NCBI GenBank assembly: GCA_016125135.1
Contig: WGMJ01000018.1
Span: 124,001 to 188,000, forward strand
Direction: 5' to 3'
DNA from: Alphaproteobacteria bacterium
GTDB taxonomy: Bacteria > Pseudomonadota > Alphaproteobacteria > Micavibrionales > Micavibrionaceae
DNA length: 64,000 nt
Part shown: piece by piece, positions 1 through 9,685 of the stretch
Layout of the letters: each line of letters opens with the position of its first letter
Numbering within the stretch: position 1 is the first letter of the stretch
Notes under the pieces: model-generated
The model's database searches: none
What the model was told of the DNA's origin: nothing
Seen by the model: only the letters and a program-made list of their open reading frames with translations
Position numbers and translations under genes: made by a program

Positions 1-201
1 ATGTCAAAGGCTGGTCACAGCGGCGCCATTCGTATTGAAGGCACACAAAAAGGTGACTGGGTTGTTGTTGATACAGGCGATATTATTATCCATCTGTTCC
101 GCCCCGAAGTGCGGGAGTTTTACGCCATCGAGAAAATGTGGGGCGCACCGGCTCACATTATGCTGGCGCAACCACCCGAAGCTTCGCGCCTCGCCACTTA
201 A
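1..201 (+). CDS. rsfS: Ribosomal silencing factor RsfS, C-terminal part (5' partial)
   Basis: The visible 66 residues match the end of the RsfS/Iojap family, which binds ribosomal protein uL14 and blocks subunit joining in starved cells. The diagnostic stretch GDWVVVDTGDIIIHLFRP followed by VREFYAIEKMW is present. The family is about 105-150 residues, so the gene starts upstream of the window and the ATG at base 1 is probably an internal methionine. rlmH follows after an 18-base gap, the usual rsfS-rlmH pairing. Confidence 0.9.
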   Translation: MSKAGHSGAIRIEGTQKGDWVVVDTGDIIIHLFRPEVREFYAIEKMWGAPAHIMLAQPPEASRLAT

Positions 202-219
202 ACCTATTCCAAAGGCCGC

Positions 220-657
220 ATGAAAATTACCCTCCTCGCCGTGGGCAAAATGAAACAGGGCGCACATAACGACCTGTGTCAGGAATATATCAAGCGCCTT
301 ACAGGAACCGTAAAAATTATCGAATGCACAGGCCACACACAGGCCGAGGAAAACGAAGCGCTGCTGGCCAAAATCGACAGCAATGCCTGCCTCATTGTCC
401 TTGATGAACGCGGCGATAGCCTCAAAAGCGTAGAATTCGCCTCTTTTATCGAACGACAACAAAATAACGGGCAAAGCCATTTCCAGTGCGTTATTGGCGG
501 GGCCGATGGCCTGCTTCCCGAAATACGTGAAAAGGCCCATTTGCGCCTCGCTTTAGGTAAGCTCACATGGCCCCACATGCTGGTACGCGTAATGTTGTTA
601 GAACAACTGTATAGAGCGCAGCAAATACTTGGCAAACATCCCTATCATCGTGAATAA
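220..657 (+). CDS. rlmH: 23S rRNA (pseudouridine1915-N3)-methyltransferase RlmH
   Basis: This 145-residue SPOUT-class methyltransferase uses S-adenosylmethionine to methylate pseudouridine 1915 in helix 69 of 23S rRNA. The N-terminus MKITLLAVGKMK, the central LDERGDSLKS, the SAM-knot segment IGGADGL and the C-terminal LLEQLYRAQQILGKHPYHR are all family signatures. Length is slightly under the usual 153-159 residues but both ends are intact. AAAGG lies just upstream of the ATG. It follows rsfS directly and is probably co-transcribed with it; both act on the large ribosomal subunit. Confidence 0.96.
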   Translation: MKITLLAVGKMKQGAHNDLCQEYIKRLTGTVKIIECTGHTQAEENEALLAKIDSNACLIVLDERGDSLKSVEFASFIERQQNNGQSHFQCVIGGADGLLPEIREKAHLRLALGKLTWPHMLVRVMLLEQLYRAQQILGKHPYHRE

Positions 658-670
658 TACATCCTCAACT

Positions 671-736
671 TGTCACCCCAGCGAAGGCTGGGGTCCAGCC
701 CTGTAGCTCTGGATGCCAGCTTCCGCTGGCATGACA
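671..736. repeat. Dispersed palindromic repeat, type A (copy 1)
   Basis: The unit runs from TGTCACCCC to CATGACA and holds two hairpins, CCCCAGCG..GCTGGGG and TGCCAGC..GCTGGCA. Three further type A copies lie near 58.4, 60.9 and 62.3 kb. This copy separates rlmH from the envC-like gene. The shared TGTCA ends suggest a non-autonomous mobile repeat of the REP/MITE kind; no transposase is visible. Confidence 0.85.
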
Positions 737-750
737 TCTGGAGATGATGG

Positions 751-1899
751 ATGCATAAAGCCTTACTACTTTCTATCTTCCTGCTTTCTATCGGCGCAGC
801 CTATGCTGAAACGCCGCCAGCACCCCCTGCTGCCAAACCGCTTGATAATCTGAAAAAAGAAGAAAAAGATTTATCGCAGAAAAAAGAAAAACTAGAAGGC
901 GAAGCGGAAAAGCAGGAGAAAGAAATTGCCTCGCTGCAAAAAAAAGCAACCTCCCTTGCCGACAATATCCGCAAGCAAGAGAAAGAACTTGAAAATCTTT
1001 CGGTCAAAGTTGCAACACTCCAAAAAACAAAAAACGACCTTGAAACATCCCTCTACGACAAGCGCGGCCAGCTCACAGCGCTTACAGGTGTTTTTTACCA
1101 GCTTCGCATGAACCCGCCTGAAATATACTTGCTCAACCCCCAGGCGATGAAAGATAACACAGTTAAATATGCTGCGCTTCATAGCGTTATGCCGGTTATC
1201 CAGAACGAGGCTGAAACCACCCGCCGCCAGATCGCCGAACTGCAGCAGGTCGAACTCGCCATGGCGCAAGCCATCAAGGAAGCCAAAGACCGCCAGAATA
1301 CGCTTGGCAAAGACCAGAAAGAACTTGGCAAGATCGTGGATGAACGGCAGCAATCACTGAAATCGACCAAGAAGTCCCTCGGCCAGTATTCTGAAAAATT
1401 ATCGGCGATTGCCCGTGAAGCCAAAAACCTTGAAGATCTGATCGCCAAAATCGATGCCGAAAATCGTAAAAAACAGGCACAAGCCGCGTCATCCAAGGTC
1501 AAAAAGGCTGTTTTAAGCGGTCCAGCGCCTAAAAACCTCCGTTTACCCGTCTCCGGCCAGATCACAACGGGTTTTGGCCAGCAAGATTCCATCGGCGCAA
1601 AAAGCGAAGGCATCCGTATTCGCGCTGCCGCAGGCGCTCTCGTAACCGCCCCCCTCAAGGGCACCGTCAAATATACCGGCAATTTCCGCAGCTATGGCAA
1701 AATTATCCTTATAGAACATGCGGGTGGTTACCATAGTCTTGTTGCAGGTTTGGGAAAAATTGATACAGTAGCAGGACAGCAAGTTACCGCCGGAGAACCT
1801 GTTGGAACGCTTGGTACAGGGCAGGATGGAAGCCCTCCTTCCCTTTACTACGAGCTACGACAGCAAGGTGAGCCGGTAAACCCTGCAAAACTTCTTTAA
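751..1899 (+). CDS. EnvC-like murein hydrolase activator with degenerate LytM domain
   Basis: The 382-residue protein has a signal peptide (MHKALLLSIFLLSIGAAYAE), a long charged coiled coil (about residues 25-245) and a C-terminal M23/LytM domain (about 262-382). In active M23 peptidases zinc is held by an H..D pair and a C-terminal HxH. Here the first position reads SEGIRIRAA and the last SLYYELR, so the zinc ligands are lost, as in E. coli EnvC, which activates amidases instead of cutting peptidoglycan. A periplasmic role in activating septal amidases is therefore inferred. TGGAGATG precedes the start. It is 19 bases upstream of ctpA, the usual alphaproteobacterial envC-ctpA order. Confidence 0.88.
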   Translation: MHKALLLSIFLLSIGAAYAETPPAPPAAKPLDNLKKEEKDLSQKKEKLEGEAEKQEKEIASLQKKATSLADNIRKQEKELENLSVKVATLQKTKNDLETSLYDKRGQLTALTGVFYQLRMNPPEIYLLNPQAMKDNTVKYAALHSVMPVIQNEAETTRRQIAELQQVELAMAQAIKEAKDRQNTLGKDQKELGKIVDERQQSLKSTKKSLGQYSEKLSAIAREAKNLEDLIAKIDAENRKKQAQAASSKVKKAVLSGPAPKNLRLPVSGQITTGFGQQDSIGAKSEGIRIRAAAGALVTAPLKGTVKYTGNFRSYGKIILIEHAGGYHSLVAGLGKIDTVAGQQVTAGEPVGTLGTGQDGSPPSLYYELRQQGEPVNPAKLL

Positions 1900-1918
1900 T
1901 CAGCACACGGATCTTCCA

Positions 1919-3247
1919 ATGAAGCGTACTATTTTTGCCATTTTATTTTTTCTTGTCGGCTTCACACTGGCAGTTGGCCTCTCGTCAGTCACGGCGCAAG
2001 AGCAAAGAACCGCAGGCGCAAAACCTGTCTATGGCGTTTCCGATACCTATCGCGAACTGAATCTTTTTGGCGACGTGTTTGATGTTGTCCGCGGCCAGTA
2101 TGTTGACCCTGTTGAAGATAAAAAATTAATCGAGAACGCACTCAACGGCATGCTCACCAGCCTCGATGCACACTCAGCCTATTTGAATGAAGATGATTTC
2201 GAAGATATGCGCGTGCAAACACGTGGTGAATTCGGTGGCCTTGGTATCGAAGTGACAATGGAAGAAGGTCTTGTAAAAGTTGTATCCCCTATCGATGACA
2301 CTCCAGCCGCCCGCGCAGGCATGCAAGCTGGTGATTTCGTGCTGCAAATTGATGATACGCCTATCATGGGCCTGAAACTGAACGAAGCCGTTGATAAAAT
2401 GCGCGGCAAAGTCGGCACCTCCGTTACATTGCTTGTCCGTCGTGAAGGCGTAAACGAACCAATGACATTCAAGCTTGTGCGCGATGTTATTCGTATCCAG
2501 TCAGTCAAATCGCGCGTTGAAGGCGGCGATGTTGGCTATATCCGCATTACAACATTCAACCAAAACACCGATGAAGGCTTGCGCCGCGCGGTTGAAGATA
2601 TCCGCAAGAAGCTGGGCAAAAATCTGGTTGGTTACGTGCTTGACCTGCGCAATAACCCGGGCGGCTTGCTCGATCAGGCAATTGCCGTCTCAGACGAGTT
2701 CCTCGAAAAAGGTGAAATCGTTTCTACCCGTGGCCGTAACGAGCGCGACACCAAGCGCGACAACGCAACACCGGGTGACATTACTGAAGGCGCACCTATT
2801 GTGATCCTGATTAATGGCGGCTCCGCTTCAGCATCCGAGATCGTTGCCGGCGCAATGCAAGATCATAAACGTGCTATTCTGCTTGGCGTACAGTCTTTCG
2901 GTAAAGGCTCTGTGCAAACTGTAATCCCCGTGTCTGACCACGGTGCCCTGCGTATGACAACAGCGCGTTACTATACACCGTCAGGCCGTTCCATTCAGGC
3001 AAAAGGCATTACGCCTGATATCAAGGTTGAGCAGGCAAAAATCGAAGAGCTGACAAGCAAGAGCATTAAAGAGTCAGATCTCAACCGCGCGCTGAAGAAC
3101 CCGCAATCAGCCGAAGAAGCAAAAGAGCAATCAAAAGCTGAAAACGCCGCTATTTCTGACGAAGCGAAAAACGATTACCAGCTCTCACGTGCGCTTGACT
3201 TGCTCCGCGGCGTTAATCTGTACCGTCAAGGCAAAGAACAGTCATAG
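1919..3247 (+). CDS. ctpA: S41-family carboxy-terminal processing protease (CtpA)
   Basis: This 442-residue periplasmic serine protease has a signal peptide or N-terminal anchor (1-26), a PDZ domain (about 98-180) and an S41 catalytic core. The Ser/Lys dyad is visible: the serine in GGSASASEIVAG (about S304) and the lysine in SFGKGSVQ (about K329). It also has the LDLRNNPGGLL motif. The C-terminal tail is charged and low in complexity. Family members trim envelope proteins and peptidoglycan enzymes, often with an adaptor. It sits between the envC-like and yibQ-like genes, suggesting an envelope-remodelling operon. Confidence 0.95.
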   Translation: MKRTIFAILFFLVGFTLAVGLSSVTAQEQRTAGAKPVYGVSDTYRELNLFGDVFDVVRGQYVDPVEDKKLIENALNGMLTSLDAHSAYLNEDDFEDMRVQTRGEFGGLGIEVTMEEGLVKVVSPIDDTPAARAGMQAGDFVLQIDDTPIMGLKLNEAVDKMRGKVGTSVTLLVRREGVNEPMTFKLVRDVIRIQSVKSRVEGGDVGYIRITTFNQNTDEGLRRAVEDIRKKLGKNLVGYVLDLRNNPGGLLDQAIAVSDEFLEKGEIVSTRGRNERDTKRDNATPGDITEGAPIVILINGGSASASEIVAGAMQDHKRAILLGVQSFGKGSVQTVIPVSDHGALRMTTARYYTPSGRSIQAKGITPDIKVEQAKIEELTSKSIKESDLNRALKNPQSAEEAKEQSKAENAAISDEAKNDYQLSRALDLLRGVNLYRQGKEQS

Positions 3248-3249
3248 CC

Positions 3250-4047
3250 ATGGCTGTTTCCGCAAGCAGCTTGCAAGGTTTCTCGCTTAGGCATGCTATC
3301 AGCCTGAAGTCCTTCTTTATAACGCTTGCTGTGTTGTTTACCTGCTTTGGCCTTTATCTGGTAGCACAAGCCACATCTCCGTTCGCGGCTTCCAAATACG
3401 CAAAACTGGCCGAAGTCAGCATTCCGCTGGTTGCCGGTGAAGGCCATGTTGAAAATGCAGCGCCTGTGGAAGAAGAAGCAGACGAACCACAACATGCCGA
3501 ACCGCTAACAGAAGAAGAGCATGCAACTGAAGCCGAACCAGAAGCAAAAGAAGTAGCTCCTGCAGAAAAAATCGTAGCGCAAGAAACCGTAAAGCCTTTA
3601 AGTAATGGTATAACAGTTACCGATGTTGGTTTCTCGTCTAAAAAATTCGATCTTATCAAACGCAAAATGCCAAAAGGCACCGCGCTTGTTTTTGACCCGC
3701 ACGCGCCTGCACTCAAACAGCTTATTGCCGAGGCAATCCAGCACAGCTTTATCGTAAAAGTGAAACTGCCCCTGCAACCTGCAGATTTCCCCTACAGCGA
3801 TACAGGCGCTATGACGCTCATGATAAAAGACAATAACGAAACACTTGCGCAAAAAATCGGCAAACTCATGGCGCTCGCGCCCGATGCTTCCGGCTTTGTA
3901 CTGCCCGCAACGAGCGCTTTTGATAAAGAACCAGCGCAAAAAGAAGCCATCATGCAAATGCTCAAAGAGCAAATGGTGCCTTACGAAACCATACCCGCGA
4001 ACGCCGTTTCGGTAAACGCACCCGCCTTTTATGACCTTGTAAAATAA
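3250..4047 (+). CDS. YibQ-like divergent polysaccharide deacetylase, C-terminally short
   Basis: The 265-residue protein has an N-terminal membrane segment (about 20-42), an acidic, Glu/Ala-rich linker (about 65-115) and a divergent polysaccharide deacetylase domain. Recognisable pieces are TDVGFS, the segment ALVFDPHAPALKQLIAEA, and KLPLQPADFPYSDTGAMTL, matching the family motif around LPMEP..YP. The domain stops after KEQMVPYETIPAN, where related proteins continue through the strand carrying GL.YVDS, so the fold is shortened at the C-terminus. It starts 3 bases after ctpA, and its stop overlaps the rppH start (TAATG). Confidence 0.72.
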   Translation: MAVSASSLQGFSLRHAISLKSFFITLAVLFTCFGLYLVAQATSPFAASKYAKLAEVSIPLVAGEGHVENAAPVEEEADEPQHAEPLTEEEHATEAEPEAKEVAPAEKIVAQETVKPLSNGITVTDVGFSSKKFDLIKRKMPKGTALVFDPHAPALKQLIAEAIQHSFIVKVKLPLQPADFPYSDTGAMTLMIKDNNETLAQKIGKLMALAPDASGFVLPATSAFDKEPAQKEAIMQMLKEQMVPYETIPANAVSVNAPAFYDLVK

Positions 4048-4511
4048 TGTCAGAAAAACCTTTTCGCCCCTGTGTTGGCCTTGCACTGCTTGATTCAACA
4101 GGCCGCGCCCTTATTGGCGAACGTATTGACACGCCGAACGCTTGGCAAATGCCGCAAGGTGGTATTGATGAAAACGAAGATATTGAAACAGCAGCCTTCC
4201 GCGAACTACAAGAAGAAGTCGGGCTAACACAAGCCCACGCAACTATTCTTGGCATCATGCCCGAGAAGCTTCGCTACTCGATGCCGCATCACTTAACACA
4301 TTTATGGGACGGAAAATATGCAGGCCAAGAGCAAACATGGGTTGCACTGCGTTTTACAGGGCAAGATAGCGATGTAAAGCTTGACCTGCATGGCCAGCCG
4401 GAATTTTCACAATGGAAATGGGCCACGCTCGATGACATGCTCGGCCTCATCGTCCCCTTCAAGCGGGATACCTATACGAAAGTTATCGGGTTTCTAAGAG
4501 CTATAGCTTAG
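4047..4511 (+). CDS. rppH: RNA pyrophosphohydrolase RppH (Nudix)
   Basis: This 154-residue Nudix hydrolase removes pyrophosphate from the 5' triphosphate of mRNAs and so starts RNase E-dependent decay. The Nudix box is complete: GGIDENEDIETAAFRELQEEVG fits Gx5Ex7REuxEExGU. The N-terminal FRPCVGLALLD and the WKWATLDDML..IVPFKRDTY segment are typical of RppH and not of other Nudix families. The start overlaps the preceding stop codon, so translation is probably coupled. Convergent tolB follows after about 200 bases in which no clear terminator was seen. Confidence 0.95.
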   Translation: MSEKPFRPCVGLALLDSTGRALIGERIDTPNAWQMPQGGIDENEDIETAAFRELQEEVGLTQAHATILGIMPEKLRYSMPHHLTHLWDGKYAGQEQTWVALRFTGQDSDVKLDLHGQPEFSQWKWATLDDMLGLIVPFKRDTYTKVIGFLRAIA

Positions 4512-4714
4512 TCGTTGGATCTGGCAACCGCATACGTGTGCTTGGAGGATCCTGCCTTGGCTCTATTATCTCTTTGGGCCTACAAACACTTGGCGGTTCC
4601 GCATGGTGTGCAAATGCAGCTTCTACAGATCGTACTATGTCCCGTATTAGTCCCATGGCGTTTTTCCCTGTTTTATCCAGAAAGAATAACAAGCCCCATA
4701 AATTATGTCAATAA

Positions 4715-6022
4715 TTAAGACGGATTTGGCGGTGACCAGGCAGGGTCGGAAGCATCCTGCGGGGTTTTCATCACGCGCTCGTTAAAGCCTGTTAAATCAA
4801 TGGTATAGACCTTGGCTGTGCGCCCATTCCGGCTTGAGCCTTCCTTGAAAAAGGTTAATACGCGGCCATTCGGTGCCCAGCTTGGCCCTTCCACGTGGTA
4901 AGAGCTGGTGATCAGGCGCTCGCCCGAACCATCCGGCCGTATCACGCCGATATACCATTGTCCGTCACGCATTTTAATAAAGGCAATTGTATCGCCGCGT
5001 GGTGACCATACGGGGCTTGCGTAACGCCCCTTCTCGAACGAAATGCGTTTCTGGTTCGCGCCGCTGGCATCCATCACGTAAATTTGCTGCGTACCCGAGC
5101 GGTCAGATTCAAACGTAATAAAGCGGCCATCAGGCGAGAATGAAGGCGCCGTTTCAATTGATGGTGTATTCGTAAGCTGTTGCGCGCGGCGTGTTTTCAA
5201 ATCCATCACGTAAATATCGGTGTTGCCGTTACGCGCTAAGCTGTAAACAATTTTTTGTCCGTCGGGCGAGAAACGCGGCGCAAAACTCATACCGGGAAAA
5301 TCACCCAGCACTTCCTGCCGGCCCGTATTCAGGTCATACAAATATACGCGCGGCTTGCCGCCCACATAGGCAAGGTATGTAATCATTTGTGTGCTGGGCG
5401 AAAAACGCGGTGTCAGCACAAGGTTCGCACCATCCGTTAAATAGCGGTGGTTATAGCCGTCCTGATCCATAATCGCGAGGCGTTTTACGCGCTTGTTAAA
5501 TGGCCCGCTTTCAGAAATATAAACAATACGTGTATCAAAATAACCCTGCTCACCTGTCAGGCGCTTGTAAATATCATCGGAAATAATATGCGCAATACGG
5601 CGCCAGTTTTGCTGGTTCGTCATATAGGCAGTTCCTGCCATTTGCTTGTTCGCCAGCACATCCCACAAACGGTATTCCACACGTGTGCGGCCATCGGGCA
5701 TCGGCTTTATAATGCCGGAAACCAACGCCTGTGCGTTGATTGTTTTCCACGCATCGAATTTGGGGCCCGCCGCAAGTGATACGGCATCTTGCATGTAAGC
5801 GCCTTGGTCAATCACCTTGAACATCCCTGTTTGCGACAGGTTATTGGCAATCACGTTCGGAATGTCTGTTGCAAATGAAGGGCTGGCACCCGCATCCACA
5901 TGAAAATACGGAATAGCAATTGGCAGCGGGTTCCGCACACCTTGGTTCAGGTTCAGTGTCAGCTCGGCAGACGCGGTAAACGGAAGCAAGGCCAGAGCAA
6001 CAAAGAGTAAACGTGCAAACAT
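4715..6022 (-). CDS. tolB: Tol-Pal system beta-propeller protein TolB
   Basis: Starting at the ATG at 6022, the protein is 435 residues with signal peptide [20 protein letters not shown]. It has an N-terminal TolB domain and then a six-bladed propeller of repeated FSPDG/WSPRG-type blades ([36 protein letters not shown]). TolB links Pal in the outer membrane to TolA during cell constriction. A longer reading frame begins 45 bases upstream, but the chosen ATG overlaps the tolA stop (ATGA) and gives a clean signal peptide. pal, which usually follows tolB, is absent from this locus. Confidence 0.96.
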   Translation of the reverse strand: MFARLLFVALALLPFTASAELTLNLNQGVRNPLPIAIPYFHVDAGASPSFATDIPNVIANNLSQTGMFKVIDQGAYMQDAVSLAAGPKFDAWKTINAQALVSGIIKPMPDGRTRVEYRLWDVLANKQMAGTAYMTNQQNWRRIAHIISDDIYKRLTGEQGYFDTRIVYISESGPFNKRVKRLAIMDQDGYNHRYLTDGANLVLTPRFSPSTQMITYLAYVGGKPRVYLYDLNTGRQEVLGDFPGMSFAPRFSPDGQKIVYSLARNGNTDIYVMDLKTRRAQQLTNTPSIETAPSFSPDGRFITFESDRSGTQQIYVMDASGANQKRISFEKGRYASPVWSPRGDTIAFIKMRDGQWYIGVIRPDGSGERLITSSYHVEGPSWAPNGRVLTFFKEGSSRNGRTAKVYTIDLTGFNERVMKTPQDASDPAWSPPNPS

Positions 6023-6888
6023 CAGAACATATCCTTCGGGTCGAATCTTATGGTTATTACTTTCCACTGATCATACTTGTCAGGGGGCAAATTCAAAGGG
6101 GTACATTTCGGGTTACGCACAGCCCGAATAGCACCATCAGCAGCCGCGCGGAAATACCCGTCACTATTATAACGCGCCATATCGATAATCTCCGCCTGCT
6201 GCACAACGCGGTCAGCGCCAATCGTTAAACGCACATCGACCGCGAGATCACCCGCATCATTTGCACCTGCCAACACATTCCAGCAACCGCTGAGTTGCTG
6301 ACGAAGCGCATCAAGCTCGCTCATCGTAATTGTGGGCGACATCGGTGCATCGGGCGATGCATCAGGCGCAGCATCCTCCTTAACATCCTCTAACGGTTTA
6401 TCAGGGGTGGGTTGTTCCGTCTCTTGTAAGTTTTTTAACAGGGAATTGAAATCAGCGGATTCTTCTTCAGCCTCCTCTTCCTTCTTCTCTTCTTCCTCTT
6501 TCGGTTTATCAGGCGCAGGTAATTCACTTACCTTCGGCTTCTCGGCAGGTTTTGGCTTCGGTTTTTCTTTTGGTTTTTCAGGTGGCGGCTTTTTCGGCTT
6601 CTCTTTTACATCGTCCACTTGCTTGGGTGCTGGCGGTGGCTTTTCAACTGGCTTGGGGGGTGCTTCCAGCTCTTTTTCTTTTGGCGCTTCTACGGGCGGC
6701 TTGTTGGCTGTTGTCTGCGCGCCAATATCAACCAGCTCAACTGGTATCGGCGTGTTCAAAACCAGTTCTTTTTTCGGCAAGCGCGGCAAGCCCACAACAA
6801 TCAGAAGAATAATCGCAATATGAATGACCAGTGACCACCGGAATGGCCCCTTGAAATCACCATAATTATTATCCTTGTCGTTCGTCAT
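6022..6888 (-). CDS. tolA: TolA-like envelope spanning protein
   Basis: The 288-residue protein has one N-terminal transmembrane helix (about 17-35). A long Lys/Glu/Pro-rich stalk follows (about 60-165, many KPKPKP and PPEKPK units). A compact TolA/TonB C-terminal domain (about 190-288) contains LSGCWN, a paired [10 protein letters not shown] and FDPKDM. It converts TolQR proton motive force into movement across the periplasm to TolB/Pal. Its position between tolR and tolB confirms the call. The low-complexity stalk creates a long Ser/Gly-rich open frame on the other strand, which is not a gene. Confidence 0.93.
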   Translation of the reverse strand: MTNDKDNNYGDFKGPFRWSLVIHIAIILLIVVGLPRLPKKELVLNTPIPVELVDIGAQTTANKPPVEAPKEKELEAPPKPVEKPPPAPKQVDDVKEKPKKPPPEKPKEKPKPKPAEKPKVSELPAPDKPKEEEEKKEEEAEEESADFNSLLKNLQETEQPTPDKPLEDVKEDAAPDASPDAPMSPTITMSELDALRQQLSGCWNVLAGANDAGDLAVDVRLTIGADRVVQQAEIIDMARYNSDGYFRAAADGAIRAVRNPKCTPLNLPPDKYDQWKVITIRFDPKDMF

Positions 6889-6922
6889 GATACCGCATCC
6901 AAACCCGCGTGACGGGCCTGTT

Positions 6923-7369
6923 TTATTTTTTGGTTTTCAACGGTTCGGACATCAGCCCGACCTTTGTAAACCCTGCGCCATTGATCGCGCCGATAACCTT
7001 CATAATATCGCCATACATCACGCCTTGGTCACCGCGTACATATATAACGCGCTCGGGTGCGTTTTGTAGGATGCTTGCAAGTAATGGCACAAGTTTCTCG
7101 TACTGTACTTCGCTTTCACCGACATATATTTTCTTGTCTTTTGTAACAGTCACTTCCAGCGGCTTGTCATCATTCTGGTTCATCGCCTTGGCTTGCGAGT
7201 CCGGCAAATCAATCGGCACGCCTGTTGCCAGCATCGGCGCCGTCACCATGAAAACAATCAGCAGCACCAGCATAACGTCCACAAACGGTGTCACGTTAAT
7301 CTCGGCGACTTGGCGGTACGCATAGCGTTTCTTGCCGCTTCGCACCATATGCATTGAAGAACCAGCCAT
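6923..7369 (-). CDS. tolR: TolR, ExbD/TolR biopolymer transport protein
   Basis: This 148-residue protein has a single N-terminal transmembrane helix with the conserved membrane aspartate in INVTPFVDVMLVLLIVFM, which carries protons through the TolQR motor. A periplasmic ExbD-like domain follows. It sits 2 bases after tolQ and 34 bases before tolA, forming one operon. Confidence 0.96.
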   Translation of the reverse strand: MAGSSMHMVRSGKKRYAYRQVAEINVTPFVDVMLVLLIVFMVTAPMLATGVPIDLPDSQAKAMNQNDDKPLEVTVTKDKKIYVGESEVQYEKLVPLLASILQNAPERVIYVRGDQGVMYGDIMKVIGAINGAGFTKVGLMSEPLKTKK

Positions 7370-7371
7370 CG

Positions 7372-8157
7372 TCAGGCTACTTTCTGCCCGCGTGCACCGC
7401 CACCACGGTCATGCGAGTCAAGATGGCGTGAAAGCACTGCCAGAAAATCAGATGAAAATGTTTCAAGCCTGTCGGCATAACGCGCAATCAAGGTTGCAAA
7501 GACGTTATAGGCAATCATCGCGGGGATCGCCGCCACCAGACCAATCGCTGTGGCGAACAAAGCTTCCGCAATACCCGGCGCGACAACGGCAAGGCTTGTA
7601 TTGTTGGAATTCGCAATCGCCGTAAAGCTACGCATAATCCCCCACACAGTCCCGAAGAGACCAACAAAGGTCGCGCTGGAACCAACAGACGCAAGGAACG
7701 TCATGCCGCGCTCGAGCCTGTGCATTTCACGCTGGATCGAAGCCGACATTGCGCGTTCAATACGTTGTTTCAGGCTTGTTTGCAAAGCTTCCGTTGAAGG
7801 AATACCGGCGGCAACACCTGTTTGCCATTCTTCCATGCCAGCTGTGAATGTAACGAGCAGCGGGTCAGCAGGGTTTTTCTTTACGCGTGTGTAAAGTTTT
7901 TCCAAAGGCTCGCCCGACCAGAACGCCTCTTCAAAACGTGTTGCACGGCGGTTCAGTTTGTTCAACGTCATGCGCTTTGAAACAACAATCGTCCACACCC
8001 AGACAGATGCAAACAACAACATCAGGATCACGCATTTCACGATAACATCAGACTGCATGAACAAGCCCCACATGCTTAAATCGTGATGCATCGTTGCAAG
8101 CGCTGCGCCGTTCACTGCTTCGGCGGGTGCCGCCATAATTCCATTTTCTGCTGTCAT
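7372..8157 (-). CDS. tolQ: TolQ, MotA/TolQ/ExbB proton channel
   Basis: The 261-residue inner-membrane protein has a periplasmic N-terminus, a first helix around residues 38-60, a large cytoplasmic loop, and the conserved double-helix segment. That segment is marked by LERGMTFLASVGSSATFVGLFGTVWGIM and APGIAEALFATAIGLVAAIPAMIAYN. It forms the stator of the Tol motor with TolR. ybgC lies 93 bases upstream, separated by a palindromic repeat that may modulate expression between the two genes. Confidence 0.96.
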   Translation of the reverse strand: MTAENGIMAAPAEAVNGAALATMHHDLSMWGLFMQSDVIVKCVILMLLFASVWVWTIVVSKRMTLNKLNRRATRFEEAFWSGEPLEKLYTRVKKNPADPLLVTFTAGMEEWQTGVAAGIPSTEALQTSLKQRIERAMSASIQREMHRLERGMTFLASVGSSATFVGLFGTVWGIMRSFTAIANSNNTSLAVVAPGIAEALFATAIGLVAAIPAMIAYNVFATLIARYADRLETFSSDFLAVLSRHLDSHDRGGGARGQKVA

Positions 8158-8182
8158 ATTTTTTTCTCTTTTTCTTCACCAA

Positions 8183-8250
8183 TGTCATTCCCGCGAAAGC
8201 GGGAATCTCAGGGATTTTTGCACAAGATCCTCGCGTGCGCGAGGATGACA
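8183..8250. repeat. Dispersed palindromic repeat, type B (copy 1)
   Basis: The unit TGTCATTCC...GGATGACA carries two hairpins (ATTCCCGCG..CGGGAAT and ATCCTCGCG..CGAGGAT). It touches the ybgC stop codon and lies in the tolQ-ybgC gap. The copy at about 57.7 kb is the same element in the opposite orientation, including the internal CACAAGATCCTC segment. Its position inside an operon may give mRNA stability or attenuation effects. Confidence 0.85.
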
Positions 8251-8658
8251 TCAGGAAATTGTTAAAACGCCTTTCAATTTATCTGCAACTTCATCGGGAA
8301 TCGGGCATGGTCGCCCGTCCATATTTATAGCAACCAATACCACCTTCATGTCAAATATCTTTACATCGTTATGGAATATCTCTTGCCGCATCTCCATCCG
8401 CACCTTGGCCAAACCCGTTACACTGGTTCTCAGTTCCAGCATATCGTCCAGTTTTGCAGGTTTCAGGTAGTCCGCTTCAATATGGCGCACGACGAGTAGA
8501 ACGTTATGGGCGGCCGCTAACCCGCTATTCTCGAAACCAAGTGCGCGCAAAAACTCGGTGCGGCCGCGCTCGGCGAATTTCAGGTAATTCGCATAGAACA
8601 CAATGCCGCCGGCATCTGTGTCTTCATAGTAAACACGTAAAGGGAGTTTATGAATCAT
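8251..8658 (-). CDS. ybgC: Tol-Pal associated acyl-CoA thioesterase YbgC
   Basis: This 135-residue hotdog-fold thioesterase has the active-site signature [28 protein letters not shown], with the catalytic aspartate in DTDAGG. YbgC acts on acyl-CoA or acyl-ACP thioesters near the membrane and is typically encoded at the head of the tol cluster, as here. Its start overlaps the end of ruvB by 11 bases, linking the ruv and tol genes into one transcription unit. Confidence 0.94.
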   Translation of the reverse strand: MIHKLPLRVYYEDTDAGGIVFYANYLKFAERGRTEFLRALGFENSGLAAAHNVLLVVRHIEADYLKPAKLDDMLELRTSVTGLAKVRMEMRQEIFHNDVKIFDMKVVLVAINMDGRPCPIPDEVADKLKGVLTIS

Positions 8659-9685
8659 CGCCCGTCAATAAATCGAGCTGCGAAATATTCTTCGGTGTTT
8701 TCAAGCCAAGGTAAGTAAAGGCTTTGGCTGAAAGCGCGCGGCCGCGCGGTGTGCGCTGTATCAAACCCTGCTGCAACAAATAAGGCTCGATCACATCTTC
8801 AATCACATCGCGCTGCTCCGAGAGGAACGCCGCAAGCGTTTCAATCCCCACAGGCCCGCCGTTATAATTTTCGGCGATACATTTCAAATAGCGCCTGTCC
8901 ATACTATCAAGCCCCTGCGCGTCAATATCAAGGCGCTGTAACGCTTTATCTGCAATTTCCTTGGTAATTTCACGCGCGCCATCAGCTTCGGCAAAATCAC
9001 GCACACGGCGCGTCAAGCGACCTGCAATACGCGGCGTCCCACGTGAACGGCGGGCAATTTCCGTTGCGCCGTCTTTGGTCACGGCAATATCAACAAGCCC
9101 TGCCACGCGCATCACAATTTTTGTCAGTTCATCGGCGTTATAAAATTCAAGCCGCAACGGAATACCAAAACGGTCACGCAAAGGGTTCGTCAGTAATCCG
9201 CTACGCGTTGTTGCGCCCACAAGTGTAAAAGGCGGCAAATCAATTTGCACCGATCTTGCAGCTGGCCCCTCGCCGATAATCAAATCAAGCTTCCCGTCCT
9301 CCATGGCCGGGTAAAGAATTTCTTCAACAGCGGGGTTTAAACGGTGAATCTCGTCAATAAACAAAACATCATAAGGCTGTAAATTTGTAAGAAGCGCTGC
9401 CAAATCACCCGCACGGGCAATCACAGGGCCTGAAGTGGCGCGGAAGCCAACACCAAGCTCACGCGCAACAATTTGCGCGAGCGTTGTTTTGCCTAAGCCC
9501 GGCGGGCCAAATAATAACACATGGTCAAGCGCCTGCTTGCGCCCGCGTGCTGCGTTTATAAACACACTTAAATTATCTTTGAGCGCTGATTGGCCAATAA
9601 ATTCATTCAGTGATAACGGGCGTAACGATTGCTCGTCGCTCTTTTCTTCCTGTATCACTGTTTTTTCAAGCGCGTCTGATTTCAT
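8648..9685 (-). CDS. ruvB: Holliday junction branch migration ATPase RuvB
   Basis: The 345-residue AAA+ motor has Walker [10 protein letters not shown], Walker [10 protein letters not shown], sensor region LVGATTRSG and the C-terminal winged-helix domain with RTPRGR. It forms hexameric rings on DNA on either side of a RuvA tetramer and drives branch migration in recombination and repair. Its start overlaps the ruvA stop by 4 bases (ATGA), implying coupled synthesis of the complex. Confidence 0.98.
   Translation of the reverse strand: MKSDALEKTVIQEEKSDEQSLRPLSLNEFIGQSALKDNLSVFINAARGRKQALDHVLLFGPPGLGKTTLAQIVARELGVGFRATSGPVIARAGDLAALLTNLQPYDVLFIDEIHRLNPAVEEILYPAMEDGKLDLIIGEGPAARSVQIDLPPFTLVGATTRSGLLTNPLRDRFGIPLRLEFYNADELTKIVMRVAGLVDIAVTKDGATEIARRSRGTPRIAGRLTRRVRDFAEADGAREITKEIADKALQRLDIDAQGLDSMDRRYLKCIAENYNGGPVGIETLAAFLSEQRDVIEDVIEPYLLQQGLIQRTPRGRALSAKAFTYLGLKTPKNISQLDLLTGDDS

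Noticed and set aside
751-1899. Active M23 endopeptidase
   Set aside because: The zinc-binding His and Asp positions and the HLHFE motif are replaced, so a regulatory EnvC-like role is more likely.
4501-4718. Short frames on both strands between rppH and tolB
   Set aside because: No ribosome-binding site, family motif or codon bias; the 200-base gap shows no clear feature.
6332-6823. 163-residue Ser/Gly-rich plus-strand frame
   Set aside because: It is the complement of the Lys/Pro-rich stalk of tolA; low-complexity codons leave the opposite strand open.
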